A DNA stretch of 64,000 nucleotides from DATBJG01 sp963790545. GTDB taxonomy: Bacteria; Acidobacteriota; Vicinamibacteria; Vicinamibacterales; JAMQPK01. Position numbers and translations under genes: made by a program. The stretch covers positions 310,001-374,000 of the forward strand of contig CAWBPA010000021.1 of assembly GCA_963790545.1 (NCBI GenBank), written 5' to 3'. The notes under the pieces were generated by a model. The model saw nothing but the letters and a program-made list of their open reading frames with translations, did not search any database and was not told the DNA's origin. Below are positions 18,956-26,776 of this stretch, in pieces; positions within the stretch are counted from its first letter, which is position 1; each line of letters begins with the position of its first letter.

Positions 18956-19758
18956 TCAAGCCGGCTTGCCGGCGACGTACAACTGGCCTGTGGGCAGTGG
19001 CACGCCACCAGCGGGCTCTTCACTGACGGCAATCGCCATTGGGGGTGGGATATCGGCCGGGGTCTGGAAGACCTTCGTCAGCGTTCCATTCGGATCCGGT
19101 TCGAGCAAGCCCACACTGATCGGGTCTCCTTGATCCGGGATCACCCAGAGCTGGTAGACACGGCCTGGCATCAGCGCTGGCAGGTTCGAGGCCGTGAACA
19201 CCATTCCCCTCGAACGACTCCAGAACGCGCGCGCACTTGCTGTCGGAGCGGGTGGGAGGCCACCGAGATCGATACGCAGCAAATCGGGCGCTGCAAGCAC
19301 GGCAACTTGAAACTGTGCGTCCAGCGCAGTTCGTCGGGCATCCACGACCTGACGATCGGCCAGCGCCACTTGTGCAATGGCCTGCTGCAGCTGTCCTTCG
19401 AGATTGGTAATCCGCCCACGAAGTTGCAGGGCATACCCGCCCAAGGCCACGGCGGCCAACATGGCAGCGGCAGCCAGCCATGGAGCGATCGGCGCGGCCG
19501 CCGGCCGCACGCGCGCGTGGGACGAGGTCGATTGGCCGGTGATGGATTCGAGCACTCGGCCTCGCAGGAGCGCAGGCGGCTCGACCTGCGCCACGGTCCC
19601 AGGCAGCGCGGCCGCGACAGGGCGAAGCGCAGACACTTCGGCCCGACAGATCTCGCACGTTGCGAGATGCGCTTCGAATTCCGTGAGGTCTGTGGAGCCA
19701 GGGCGCCCAGGATGTACAGCCCCGACAACTCACGCATCGTTTCGTGTGTGGGGCTCAT
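18956..19758 (-). CDS. Anti-sigma factor, RskA type, one frameshift
   Basis: The joined protein is about 267 residues: a cytoplasmic zinc-finger-like anti-sigma domain (H-x3-C-x2-C pattern in H-L-A-T-C-E-I-C, about 35-45), one membrane helix (A-P-W-L-A-A-A-A-M-L-A-A-V-A-L-G-G, about 105-122), a short coiled coil, and an extracytoplasmic RskA-type domain with the motif G-R-V-Y-Q-L-W-V-I. It should hold the sigma factor inactive at the membrane until a signal. A frameshift near 19690 separates the first 23 residues from the zinc finger. ATGA overlap with the sigma gene upstream. Confidence 0.88.
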
Positions 19759-20372
19759 CGTGCCGACTCCGTCAGCGCTTCGCGCAATTTGAGGAGCGCG
19801 AGCCGCACACGGGTTTTGACCGTTCCAAGCGGTTCGTCGAGTCGCGCGGCAATCTCGCTTTGAGTCAGGCCTTCAAAGTACGCCATCTCGATGGCAATGC
19901 GCTGAAGGGCCGGCAGGCGCTCGAGAGCGCCGCGCAACAGGCCCACTTGTTCACGCGTCAGCAGGGTCAGGTCCTGGAGCTGGGCCGAATCGGTCAACCC
20001 CGACAGCTGGAGCGCGTCTGCGGTTTCTCCGTCGGGCCGCGCACGGCGCGCTCGAACGCGATCGATGGCCCGGCTGCGTGTCATGGTGAGCAGCCAGGCG
20101 ACCACGGGGCCACGATCGGGAGCGTACTTCGAAGCTTGACCCCAGGCCTGTGAGAAGACCTCCTGCACCACATCCTCCGCCTCGGCCTGCTCTCCCACAA
20201 TGCGCAGCGCCAGCGAGTAGACCGCCCGCGAGTGCCGATCGTAGATTTCGGCCAGCGCGTCAGCGTCCCGGCCTGCCATACGCTTGACCGCCTCCTGGTC
20301 GCCGCGGGCATCCTCGGCTCGACCGCGCTTGGCCTCGCCAATCCGGCTGATTGCCGCCAAAAACACCCACAT
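19755..20372 (-). CDS. ECF RNA polymerase sigma factor (SigK-like)
   Basis: A 205-residue sigma factor. Region 2 (about 40-110) contains Y-D-R-H-S-R-A-V-Y and D-V-V-Q-E-V-F; region 4 (about 140-200) contains L-P-A-L-Q-R-I-A-I-E-M-A-Y-F-E-G-L-T-Q-S and the helix-turn-helix P-L-G-T-V-K-T-R. This is typical of group IV factors regulated by RskA-type anti-sigma factors, encoded immediately downstream with ATGA overlap. The first 31 residues are not conserved in the family, and the internal ATG at M32 is a possible alternative start. Confidence 0.92.
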   Translation of the reverse strand: MWVFLAAISRIGEAKRGRAEDARGDQEAVKRMAGRDADALAEIYDRHSRAVYSLALRIVGEQAEAEDVVQEVFSQAWGQASKYAPDRGPVVAWLLTMTRSRAIDRVRARRARPDGETADALQLSGLTDSAQLQDLTLLTREQVGLLRGALERLPALQRIAIEMAYFEGLTQSEIAARLDEPLGTVKTRVRLALLKLREALTESAR

Positions 20373-20396
20373 ACACTACTACGCGCCTCGCGTGAC

Positions 20397-20416
20397 GGCG
20401 GGTCTAAAGACCCGCC
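20397..20416. repeat. Hairpin GGCGGGTCT/AGACCCGCC upstream of the sigma gene
   Basis: A 9-bp perfect stem with a two-base loop, 24 bases upstream of the sigma factor start. Single arms of the same sequence recur nearby (GGCGGGTCTTC at 20438-20448, AGACCCGCCGCC at 20491-20502), so the whole 20397-20502 stretch between sigma and E1 beta is a cluster of related arms. Confidence 0.75.
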
Positions 20417-20502
20417 GCGACACAGTTCTCGGTAGAGGCGGGTCTTCGCTTCGCTGAAGCTCGGCAGAGCCGTAGCCGGCGGAGCTGGTTAGACCCGCCG
20501 CC

Positions 20503-21487
20503 TTAATACGCCGCAAGAGTCCGGAGGGCCTGCACAATCTTATCGATATCTCGGCAGGTTGGCCTGCTCCAGCACCGGTGCAAAGGGACAGTGCGTGTCC
20601 GGATAGGTCAGACGCATCACCGGCGCGTCGAGCGCATGAAATCGCTCTTCCATAATCGTCGCCGACAGTTCTGCGCCAATCCCAAGCGTCTTGACGTCCT
20701 CATGCACGATCAGCGCGCGGCTGGTCTTGTCGATCGACGCCAGAATCGCCGACTTATCGAAGGGCATGAGCGACCGTAGGTCGATGACTTCGGTTTCGAC
20801 GCCTTCCTGGGCAAGCCGATCCGCCGCCTCGAGTGCGGGTACGACCATCGCGCCATACGTGATGACCGTCATGTCACGGCCTTCGCGCCGAACGGCGGCG
20901 GTGCCGAGCGGAACGATGTCGTCACCCTCAGGCACCGGACCCTTGGCTCGACGATACAGATACTTGTGCTCGAAATAGATGACCGGATTGTCATCGCGGA
21001 TTGCGGCCTTCAGCAGTCCTTTGGCGTCGTAGGCGGTCGAGGGAGCCACAACCTTGAGACCCGCGCGGTGGACAAACCAGGCTTCGGGATTCTGCGAATG
21101 ATACAGGCCGCCGGACACATTGCCTCCGCTCGGAGCGCGAATGACGATGGGCACGTTCGCCCGTCCGCCGTAGCGATATCGCAACGTTGCCGCCTGGTTG
21201 ACGATCTGGTCGAAGGCGCAGGTAATGAAATCGGCAAACTGCATTTCCGCAACCGGCCGATAACCACGAAGGGCCGCGCCAATGCTGACTCCCACGATTG
21301 CCGACTCGGAGATTGGCGTGTCGAAACACCGCGCTTCGCCAAATTCCTCGACAATGCCTTGGGTGACGCCAAAGGCCCCCCCGTATGGACCAACATCCTC
21401 GCCGAGGACAAACACTTTCGGATCGCGCCGCATCTCCTCGACGAGCGCCTCACGAATGGCTTCGAGATACGTCAGATCTCGTGGCAT
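20503..21487 (-). CDS. 2-oxoacid dehydrogenase E1 component, beta subunit, frameshift near the C-terminus
   Basis: A transketolase-like beta subunit of about 327 residues, with V-F-V-L-G-E-D-V-G-P-Y-G-G, F-D-T-P-I-S-E-S-A-I-V-G and the C-terminal half Y-P-D-T-H-C-P-F-A-P-V-L-E. With the alpha subunit it decarboxylates pyruvate or a branched-chain 2-oxoacid using thiamine diphosphate. The visible frame stops at 20540, but removing one extra A near 20547 restores the usual ending I-D-K-I-V-Q-A-L-R and a stop at 20503-20505. The start at 21487 is used rather than a TTG nine bases upstream. E2 and E3 genes are not in this window. Confidence 0.9.
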
Positions 21488-21495
21488 ATGAACCA

Positions 21496-21563
21496 AGTCT
21501 CAAATCTGAAGTCTCAAGTCTGAAATCGTTTCTTGAGACTTCAGACTTCAGACTTCAGACTTT
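21496..21563. repeat. AGTCTCAAGTCTGAA-type simple and inverted repeats
   Basis: The gap between the E1 alpha and E1 beta genes consists of imperfect copies of AAGTCTGA/AGTCTCA followed by their reverse complement (CTTCAGA three times), so it can fold into a hairpin. The same sequence type fills 35573-35650. Confidence 0.8.
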
Positions 21564-21565
21564 CT

Positions 21566-22549
21566 TCATGCGTACAGGTCCGCCACCGCGTCGACCGGAT
21601 CGGGATCGGGACTGTTCTCGGCAAACGCGACCGCATCGTCAATGACGCTCGTGACGCGGGTTTCGACTTCCGCGAGCTTCTCGGGCGTCAACATGTTCAG
21701 TTGCTGCAGGTACGTCGTGAAGGTTGGAATCGGATCGCGGCTCTTCCACATCGCGAGCTCTTCCTTGGTGCGATAGAACGCCTTATCGTGCTCCGAGTGG
21801 CCATGCCAGCGATACGTCTTGCACTCAATCAGCGTAGGGCCCTCGCCGGCACGAGCCCGGCGCAACGCACCCTGCGCCGACTGATAGACCGCGAGCACAT
21901 CATTGCCATTGATCGCGACTCCATGGAATCCGTATCCTTCCGCCCGGTCTGCGACATCGTCAATGGCCAGACTCTTTTCGACGGGCACCGAGTACGCGTA
22001 TTGATTGTTTTCGCACACGAAGACAACGGGTAGCTTGTTGACGCCGGCGAAATTCAACCCTTCGTGGAAGTCTCCCGTGTTACTGGCCCCTTCGCCAAAA
22101 TACGCGACCACCACGTTGTCGGTCTTTTCCATCTTGAAGGTGAGGGCAAGTCCGGCGGCAACAGGAAGGTTGGCGCCGAGCATGCTCGTGTTGCCAAAGA
22201 TTCCCAACTCCGGAACCCCACTATGGAGAGCTGAGTCCCGTCCCTTCGAGAGGCCCGTGCTCTTTCCGAACATCTGCGCCATCATCTGCCGGGCTTCGAC
22301 GCCTTTCATGAGGAACGAGCCCAGATCCCTGTGCAAGGGGCAGATGTAATCCTCACGCCGGAGGTCGAAACATGTGCCAACAATGATGGCCTCCTGGCCG
22401 ATCCCCGTGTACACGCCGCTGCGGACCTTCCCCTGGCGAACGAGCAAGCTGAGACGTTCGTCAAATGAGCGAATCAGTTTGAGCCAGTAGAACATGTCAA
22501 GCAGCTGTTCGCTCGACAGCTTGAACTTGGTGCGCTTGATCGAAGGCAT
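21566..22549 (-). CDS. 2-oxoacid dehydrogenase E1 component, alpha subunit
   Basis: An intact 327-residue protein. The thiamine-diphosphate motif is clear: G-E-G-A-S-N-T-G-D-F-H-E-G-L-N-F-A followed by C-E-N-N. H-G-V-P-E-L... is represented by L-H-S-G-V-P-E-L-G-I-F-G-N. The phosphorylation-loop region Y-R-W-H-G-H-S-E-H-D is present. It pairs with the beta subunit downstream. Sequence alone does not separate pyruvate from branched-chain oxoacid activity. The gap between the two genes is repetitive, but they are almost certainly one operon. Confidence 0.93.
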   Translation of the reverse strand: MPSIKRTKFKLSSEQLLDMFYWLKLIRSFDERLSLLVRQGKVRSGVYTGIGQEAIIVGTCFDLRREDYICPLHRDLGSFLMKGVEARQMMAQMFGKSTGLSKGRDSALHSGVPELGIFGNTSMLGANLPVAAGLALTFKMEKTDNVVVAYFGEGASNTGDFHEGLNFAGVNKLPVVFVCENNQYAYSVPVEKSLAIDDVADRAEGYGFHGVAINGNDVLAVYQSAQGALRRARAGEGPTLIECKTYRWHGHSEHDKAFYRTKEELAMWKSRDPIPTFTTYLQQLNMLTPEKLAEVETRVTSVIDDAVAFAENSPDPDPVDAVADLYA

Positions 22550-22609
22550 GGGAACTGAGAACTATAATCCAACCGCGGCGGGAAGTAGTCAGTCTGGCTG
22601 TTGCGAGCT

Positions 22610-23869
22610 TCAGATGAAATTCAGGCTGGCCCTGCGGAAGTCGGCACCGAGGACGCCTACCGAATCGGCGCCAAGCCAATTGTCGATGACGCGGGCATAG
22701 ACAGATCGAAAGTCGGTTTCATACGCGACGTCGTTCCCATTGTTTTCAAGCGTCAGGTTTCCGGGATCTGGGCGGAGCCTTGGAGCGGTTCCGTAGAGCC
22801 CACCCCGGACGCTGCCCCCGATGGCCATCATGACGCCACCAGCGCCGTGATCGGTTCCACCGCTGCCATTTTCGTCGATACGCCGACCGAACTCCGAAAA
22901 CTGCAGGATCAAGGTCGAGCCAAGCAGACCCTGATTCCTCAGGTCGTGATAAAAGGCCGTCACGCCGTCATTGAGCGTGCCCATCAGCGTGACGTACACG
23001 CCAGTGTTGGTGGCCTGGCTCGAGTGCGTGTCAAAACCGCCGGTCTGAATCCAAAACACACGCGTCCCGACACCCTGGGCCATCGCGCCAGCAATTGCCC
23101 GCAGTGCTTGACCAAAGCCGTTATTGGGATAGGTGACGCTCGGAGCGTATCGCGTGACAGCGGCGACCCTGTCGAGGGTCGCGAACGCGCCGAGGGCGGT
23201 CGCATTGACGAAGGCGAGATGTGGTCGATTCACCGGCACGTGCGAGGCGATACGCGTGGCGAACGCCCGCTCGGTTTGAGCCTCTGCTCCCGAGTTGGGA
23301 CTCGCGAAACTGTAGGTCGCCACATTCGGAATCGACGGCACGCCAACCTTCAGCGCCTGCAGCGCGTGCGGCGTCTCGCCGGTGGTATTCCACCCGACCA
23401 ACGGATCGACGGGAGACGGCAGCAGGTCGAGATACCGCCCCAGCCATCCCGGGCCCTGACTGTTCGTCGGGTTGGCTGTAGACCAGATGTCAGTCCCCTG
23501 AAAATGCGAGCGGCTGGAGTTCTGATAGCCGGTCCGCTGAATGAACGCCAGGCGACCTTCATCGAAAATAGCTTTCAGACCAGTAAGCCTCGGGTGCAGC
23601 CCAAGTGCGACGTTGCTGGAGTCGGTGCCTATTTGCAACACGGCTCCTGAGGGTACCGCGAGCGTCGGACGGCGTTCACGGTAGGAGGAGTCGGTGTACG
23701 GAACCAGCATGCTCAGGGCGTCGTTTCCCCCGCCCAGGTACAGGACAACCAGACTGCGAGCCGAGGCGCCTTGCGCCTGCGCCAACTCCGAAAGGAATCG
23801 GGGCGCGGCAAAACTGAATGCAAAGGCTGACACGCCTCCGCTAACGAATGTGCGACGGGTCATCTTCAT
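22610..23869 (-). CDS. Exported DUF1501 protein
   Basis: A 419-residue protein with a twin-arginine signal (M-K-M-T-R-R-T-F-V-S-G-G, then a hydrophobic stretch ending A-Q-A-Q-G). The body is alkaline-phosphatase-like, as in DUF1501: V-V-L-Y-L-G-G-G-N-D near the start, T-G-G-F-D-T-H in the middle, F-S-E-F-G-R-R, and G-T-D-H-G-A-G-G towards the end. These residues would bind metals. The start at 23869 is chosen because AAGGAAAG lies at good spacing and the signal follows directly. DUF1501 and DUF1800 genes almost always sit together, as here. Confidence 0.92.
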   Translation of the reverse strand: MKMTRRTFVSGGVSAFAFSFAAPRFLSELAQAQGASARSLVVLYLGGGNDALSMLVPYTDSSYRERRPTLAVPSGAVLQIGTDSSNVALGLHPRLTGLKAIFDEGRLAFIQRTGYQNSSRSHFQGTDIWSTANPTNSQGPGWLGRYLDLLPSPVDPLVGWNTTGETPHALQALKVGVPSIPNVATYSFASPNSGAEAQTERAFATRIASHVPVNRPHLAFVNATALGAFATLDRVAAVTRYAPSVTYPNNGFGQALRAIAGAMAQGVGTRVFWIQTGGFDTHSSQATNTGVYVTLMGTLNDGVTAFYHDLRNQGLLGSTLILQFSEFGRRIDENGSGGTDHGAGGVMMAIGGSVRGGLYGTAPRLRPDPGNLTLENNGNDVAYETDFRSVYARVIDNWLGADSVGVLGADFRRASLNFI

Positions 23870-23885
23870 AGAGTGGGCTTTCCTT

Positions 23886-23936
23886 AGTTTGTCGCGGGGC
23901 CCCACCCCCACGACCTGTACCTCGCGCTCCGCGCTC
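23886..23936 (-). promoter_or_regulatory. GC-rich leader element, copy A
   Basis: On the minus strand this is a GAGGTACAGGTCGTGGGGG-like stretch running into GGGGGTGGGGCCCCGCGA (core 23892-23909), 20-70 bases upstream of the DUF1501 start. The core is identical to the one at 51108-51125 and three bases different from 29451-29468. The central GGGGCCCC is self-complementary. Confidence 0.6.
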
Positions 23937-23972
23937 GGCGTAATTCGTTACATCGAACCGCTCAGTCAACAG

Positions 23973-25430
23973 CTACACCAACTGATATTCCGACGACCCG
24001 GCTATCAGGTGCACGAGACCTGGCGCCTTGATACCTATTTGCTGATCCGATCCTGTCCACGCGCCTGCGGCGTTGAGGTAGTCGAGCAGATCGTTGTAAG
24101 CGGCATTGTCATACGGCGCCGGTGACAGCCTATCCAGGTAGTACGACAACAGCGCGTTTGCCGTCTTGCCGTTTCCCCGGGCGTCGTTGGCAATCGCGAA
24201 CCTCTGATTGCTCGTCAATGACGCGGCGAAATTCATGCGCGCGAGCATCGTCCCGGTCGAAAACCAGCCCGGACCGAGCGTCCAGCCCGCGACATCGGGC
24301 GGTTCGAACAACAACTGCCCCATGTTCACGAGTGGGGGAAGCGCGTTGCTGGCCGAAAACCCAGCCCAGCCAATTTCCTTGAACGCCCGTACCACGAATT
24401 CCACCGGCCAGCTGTAACGGGCGAACCGATAAGCCGGATCGTGGAACTGCCGCGACTTTAGAACCGTTCGGACGACTTCACGCATGCTGAGGCGCGTCTG
24501 AAACACGCCCGCAACCCCATTGACGAAGGCTTCGTCTGGCGGGTGGATCTCGCTGATGAAGAAGCTCCACAGCTTGCGCGCCATCCGACGCCCCGTCTCG
24601 GGGTGCTGCGCGCACGCGGTGATGAGGTCGATGCCGTCCTGCATGCCACCTGAAGCGGAACGCGCCGGAATGGCGCGGCCGCCGTTTGAGTAGATTGGAA
24701 AGCTGAACTCCTTCGCGTTCGTGTCGTGCTGGTCGGCGTTGTAGAAAAACTCGTAGTATCCAGCCGGATCCTGACGTGCGGCCCCTCCGACCCGTCGCAG
24801 GTTCCAGCCCGTAAACACACGGGCCGCTGCATACACGTCGGGCTCAGTGTGAAACCCGACGCCCATCGTGAAGAGCTCCATCAGTTCCCGACCAAAATTC
24901 TCTTGCGGTTTCACTTTCGTATTCGTTCGGCCGTCCAGCCAGATCAGCATCGCCGGATCCTTGGCGACTTCGATCAGCAGATCCCGGAAATTGCCGAGCG
25001 CATGGTCACGCAGCAGTTCGATCTGACCGCGGAACTTTCCCGGATCGTCCGACGCCTTGGCCGCCATGAGGCGGGTGCCTTCTTCGGCACCGAACGCGCC
25101 GGCCACCTTACTGAAGGCCGTGGCAAAGTGGTTGTGCCAGAAGAGCGTCATCTTTTCCTGCAGTGGACGCGCCGAATGCACCATTCGGAACAGCCAGCGC
25201 TGCCGGGCATCCGCGATCACGGTGTTCGGTCGGAACGGACCCTGGCTCGTCGTCAACAGGTAACCCGGCTGCCCCAGGAAGTCATCCACATCGTCAGGAA
25301 TCTTGTCGTAGTCGACGAGGTAGTCGATGACGGCAAAAAGGCTCAGGGCACCGAGTGTTGACATTTCGGCGGCACTGGCGCCAAAGCCGGCACGTCTCAG
25401 CAAATGTTGATGCTGGTCGTTCGCTGCCAT
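23973..25430 (-). CDS. DUF1800 protein
   Basis: An intact 485-residue helical protein of the DUF1800 family: L-L-R-R-A-G-F-G-A near the N-terminus, F-W-H-N-H-F-A-T in the first third, E-N-F-G-R-E-L-M-E-L-F-T-M-G-V in the middle, and F-E-P-P-D-V-A-G-W near the C-terminus. No signal peptide is visible. Its role is unknown; the family is widespread in Acidobacteriota, Planctomycetota and similar groups, always next to DUF1501. It is read just before DUF1501 in one transcription unit, with leader element A in the gap. Confidence 0.92.
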   Translation of the reverse strand: MAANDQHQHLLRRAGFGASAAEMSTLGALSLFAVIDYLVDYDKIPDDVDDFLGQPGYLLTTSQGPFRPNTVIADARQRWLFRMVHSARPLQEKMTLFWHNHFATAFSKVAGAFGAEEGTRLMAAKASDDPGKFRGQIELLRDHALGNFRDLLIEVAKDPAMLIWLDGRTNTKVKPQENFGRELMELFTMGVGFHTEPDVYAAARVFTGWNLRRVGGAARQDPAGYYEFFYNADQHDTNAKEFSFPIYSNGGRAIPARSASGGMQDGIDLITACAQHPETGRRMARKLWSFFISEIHPPDEAFVNGVAGVFQTRLSMREVVRTVLKSRQFHDPAYRFARYSWPVEFVVRAFKEIGWAGFSASNALPPLVNMGQLLFEPPDVAGWTLGPGWFSTGTMLARMNFAASLTSNQRFAIANDARGNGKTANALLSYYLDRLSPAPYDNAAYNDLLDYLNAAGAWTGSDQQIGIKAPGLVHLIAGSSEYQLV

Positions 25431-25567
25431 GGGCGCTCCTGGCGGAATCCGGCCCGATTACATTTCTGAAATCAGGGGCCGTCCTATCGAGCGGTTCTTC
25501 GAGCTTCTTAGACCACGAGCGGAGCCCAAGTGTTACACAAGGGAATGGCAACGGGAAGTGAGGGAGA

Positions 25568-26776
25568 TCAATGAGTCGAGCACTGAGCGGCGAAAACCAA
25601 CCGCGCAGCCACGAGGGGCAGCCGCGAGATAAGTCGCCAGCGCGCATTCTGATAAGACCGCTCGCCCATCGCGTAATCGACGAGACCCGAGGCGATGGAC
25701 GGATACCTGCGCGCGCCTCGCACCATGGCATCGACGCGAGTCGAATCGGAAAACACATACCGCTGAACCCACACCGAGTCTCGAAGCTCGCCGCCGAACT
25801 CACGTCGCCACGCGGACTCATATGTCAGAGGTCGACCTTCCAGAATCGCCTCGGCCGCAAGCAATCCCGATCGCATGGCGTAATAGATGCCCTCTGCACT
25901 AAATGCGTTGACGAATCCGCCAGCATCGCCCACGACGAGAACACGTTCCTTAGCTGTTTGGCCGAGCGGCCCACCGACCGGAATCAGGAATGGCGTGAAG
26001 TACCGACGGCACGATCGTCCACGCAGCACACCCCTGCCGCACAGCGTGTCGACCAGGCCGCGCTGGAGCTGGTACGGAGGCTGTCGAATGTGACCGCGGT
26101 AAGAAGACAGCAGGCATCCAATCCCGACGTTCACATGATTCCGCTTGGGAAACACATATGCATAGCCATCCGATCGTCGATAGCCGTATGAAACCCAGAG
26201 CGTCTCAGGATCCGCGGCGGCCAACGACTCGTTCGGCGTTTCCTCCATCATGTCGAGCGCAATCGATCTTCGTGGCCAGCCGGGGTTGAAGCCAAGCCGA
26301 CGCGCGGTCACGCTGTGCACGCCGTCTGCGGCAATCACCAGCGGCGCGTGGAGCGCTCGGCCGTCCCTGGCAACGAGGCTCACACCATCCTTCGTCATTG
26401 ATGCCTGGGACACCTCGAGACCCTCGACGAGCTCGGCCCCGGCTTCGACCGCGAGCCGAACGAGGAGATCGTCGAACTCGACGCGTCGAATCATGAGTGC
26501 CGCCGGCGACGTCGAGCGGAGCGTCAGCAACTCGCCGTCGGGCGATTCGAGAAGCAGACGGGAAATGTGGTGCGTTGGAATACGGGCCAGTGCGTCACGC
26601 AGGTACGGAAAGCGCGTGACGGCACGCATGCTGATCGCCCCTCCGCACGGCTTGTTGCGAGGGAATCGCTCGCGGTCCACGAGTTGCACCCGCGCACCGC
26701 CAATTGCGAGACGTCGGGCTGCCGTCGCGCCTGCTGGACCGGCGCCCACGACAATGACATCGAACGAGGAATTCAG
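25568..26776 (-). CDS. Geranylgeranyl-reductase-family FAD oxidoreductase with a CTG start
   Basis: A protein of about 402 residues of the GGR/FixC flavoprotein family: dinucleotide motif G-A-G-P-A-G-A-T-A-A at the start, C-G-G-A-I-S (the conserved P-C-G-G motif), and G-D-A-G-G-F-V-N-A-F-S-A-E-G-I-Y-Y-A-M before the C-terminal helices. Such enzymes reduce isoprenoid double bonds, for example in quinones or lipids. The first beta strand F-D-V-I-V-V is lost if translation starts at the GTG at 26749. The only start that keeps it is a CTG at 26776, overlapping the stop of the PIG-L gene as CTGA. Either CTG is used, or an ATG was misread. Confidence 0.87.
   Translation of the reverse strand: MNSSFDVIVVGAGPAGATAARRLAIGGARVQLVDRERFPRNKPCGGAISMRAVTRFPYLRDALARIPTHHISRLLLESPDGELLTLRSTSPAALMIRRVEFDDLLVRLAVEAGAELVEGLEVSQASMTKDGVSLVARDGRALHAPLVIAADGVHSVTARRLGFNPGWPRRSIALDMMEETPNESLAAADPETLWVSYGYRRSDGYAYVFPKRNHVNVGIGCLLSSYRGHIRQPPYQLQRGLVDTLCGRGVLRGRSCRRYFTPFLIPVGGPLGQTAKERVLVVGDAGGFVNAFSAEGIYYAMRSGLLAAEAILEGRPLTYESAWRREFGGELRDSVWVQRYVFSDSTRVDAMVRGARRYPSIASGLVDYAMGERSYQNARWRLISRLPLVAARLVFAAQCSTH

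Noticed and set aside
22601..23650. Plus-strand 349-residue frame opposite the DUF1501 gene
   Set aside because: Arginine- and proline-rich shadow; DUF1501 motifs on the other strand are clear.
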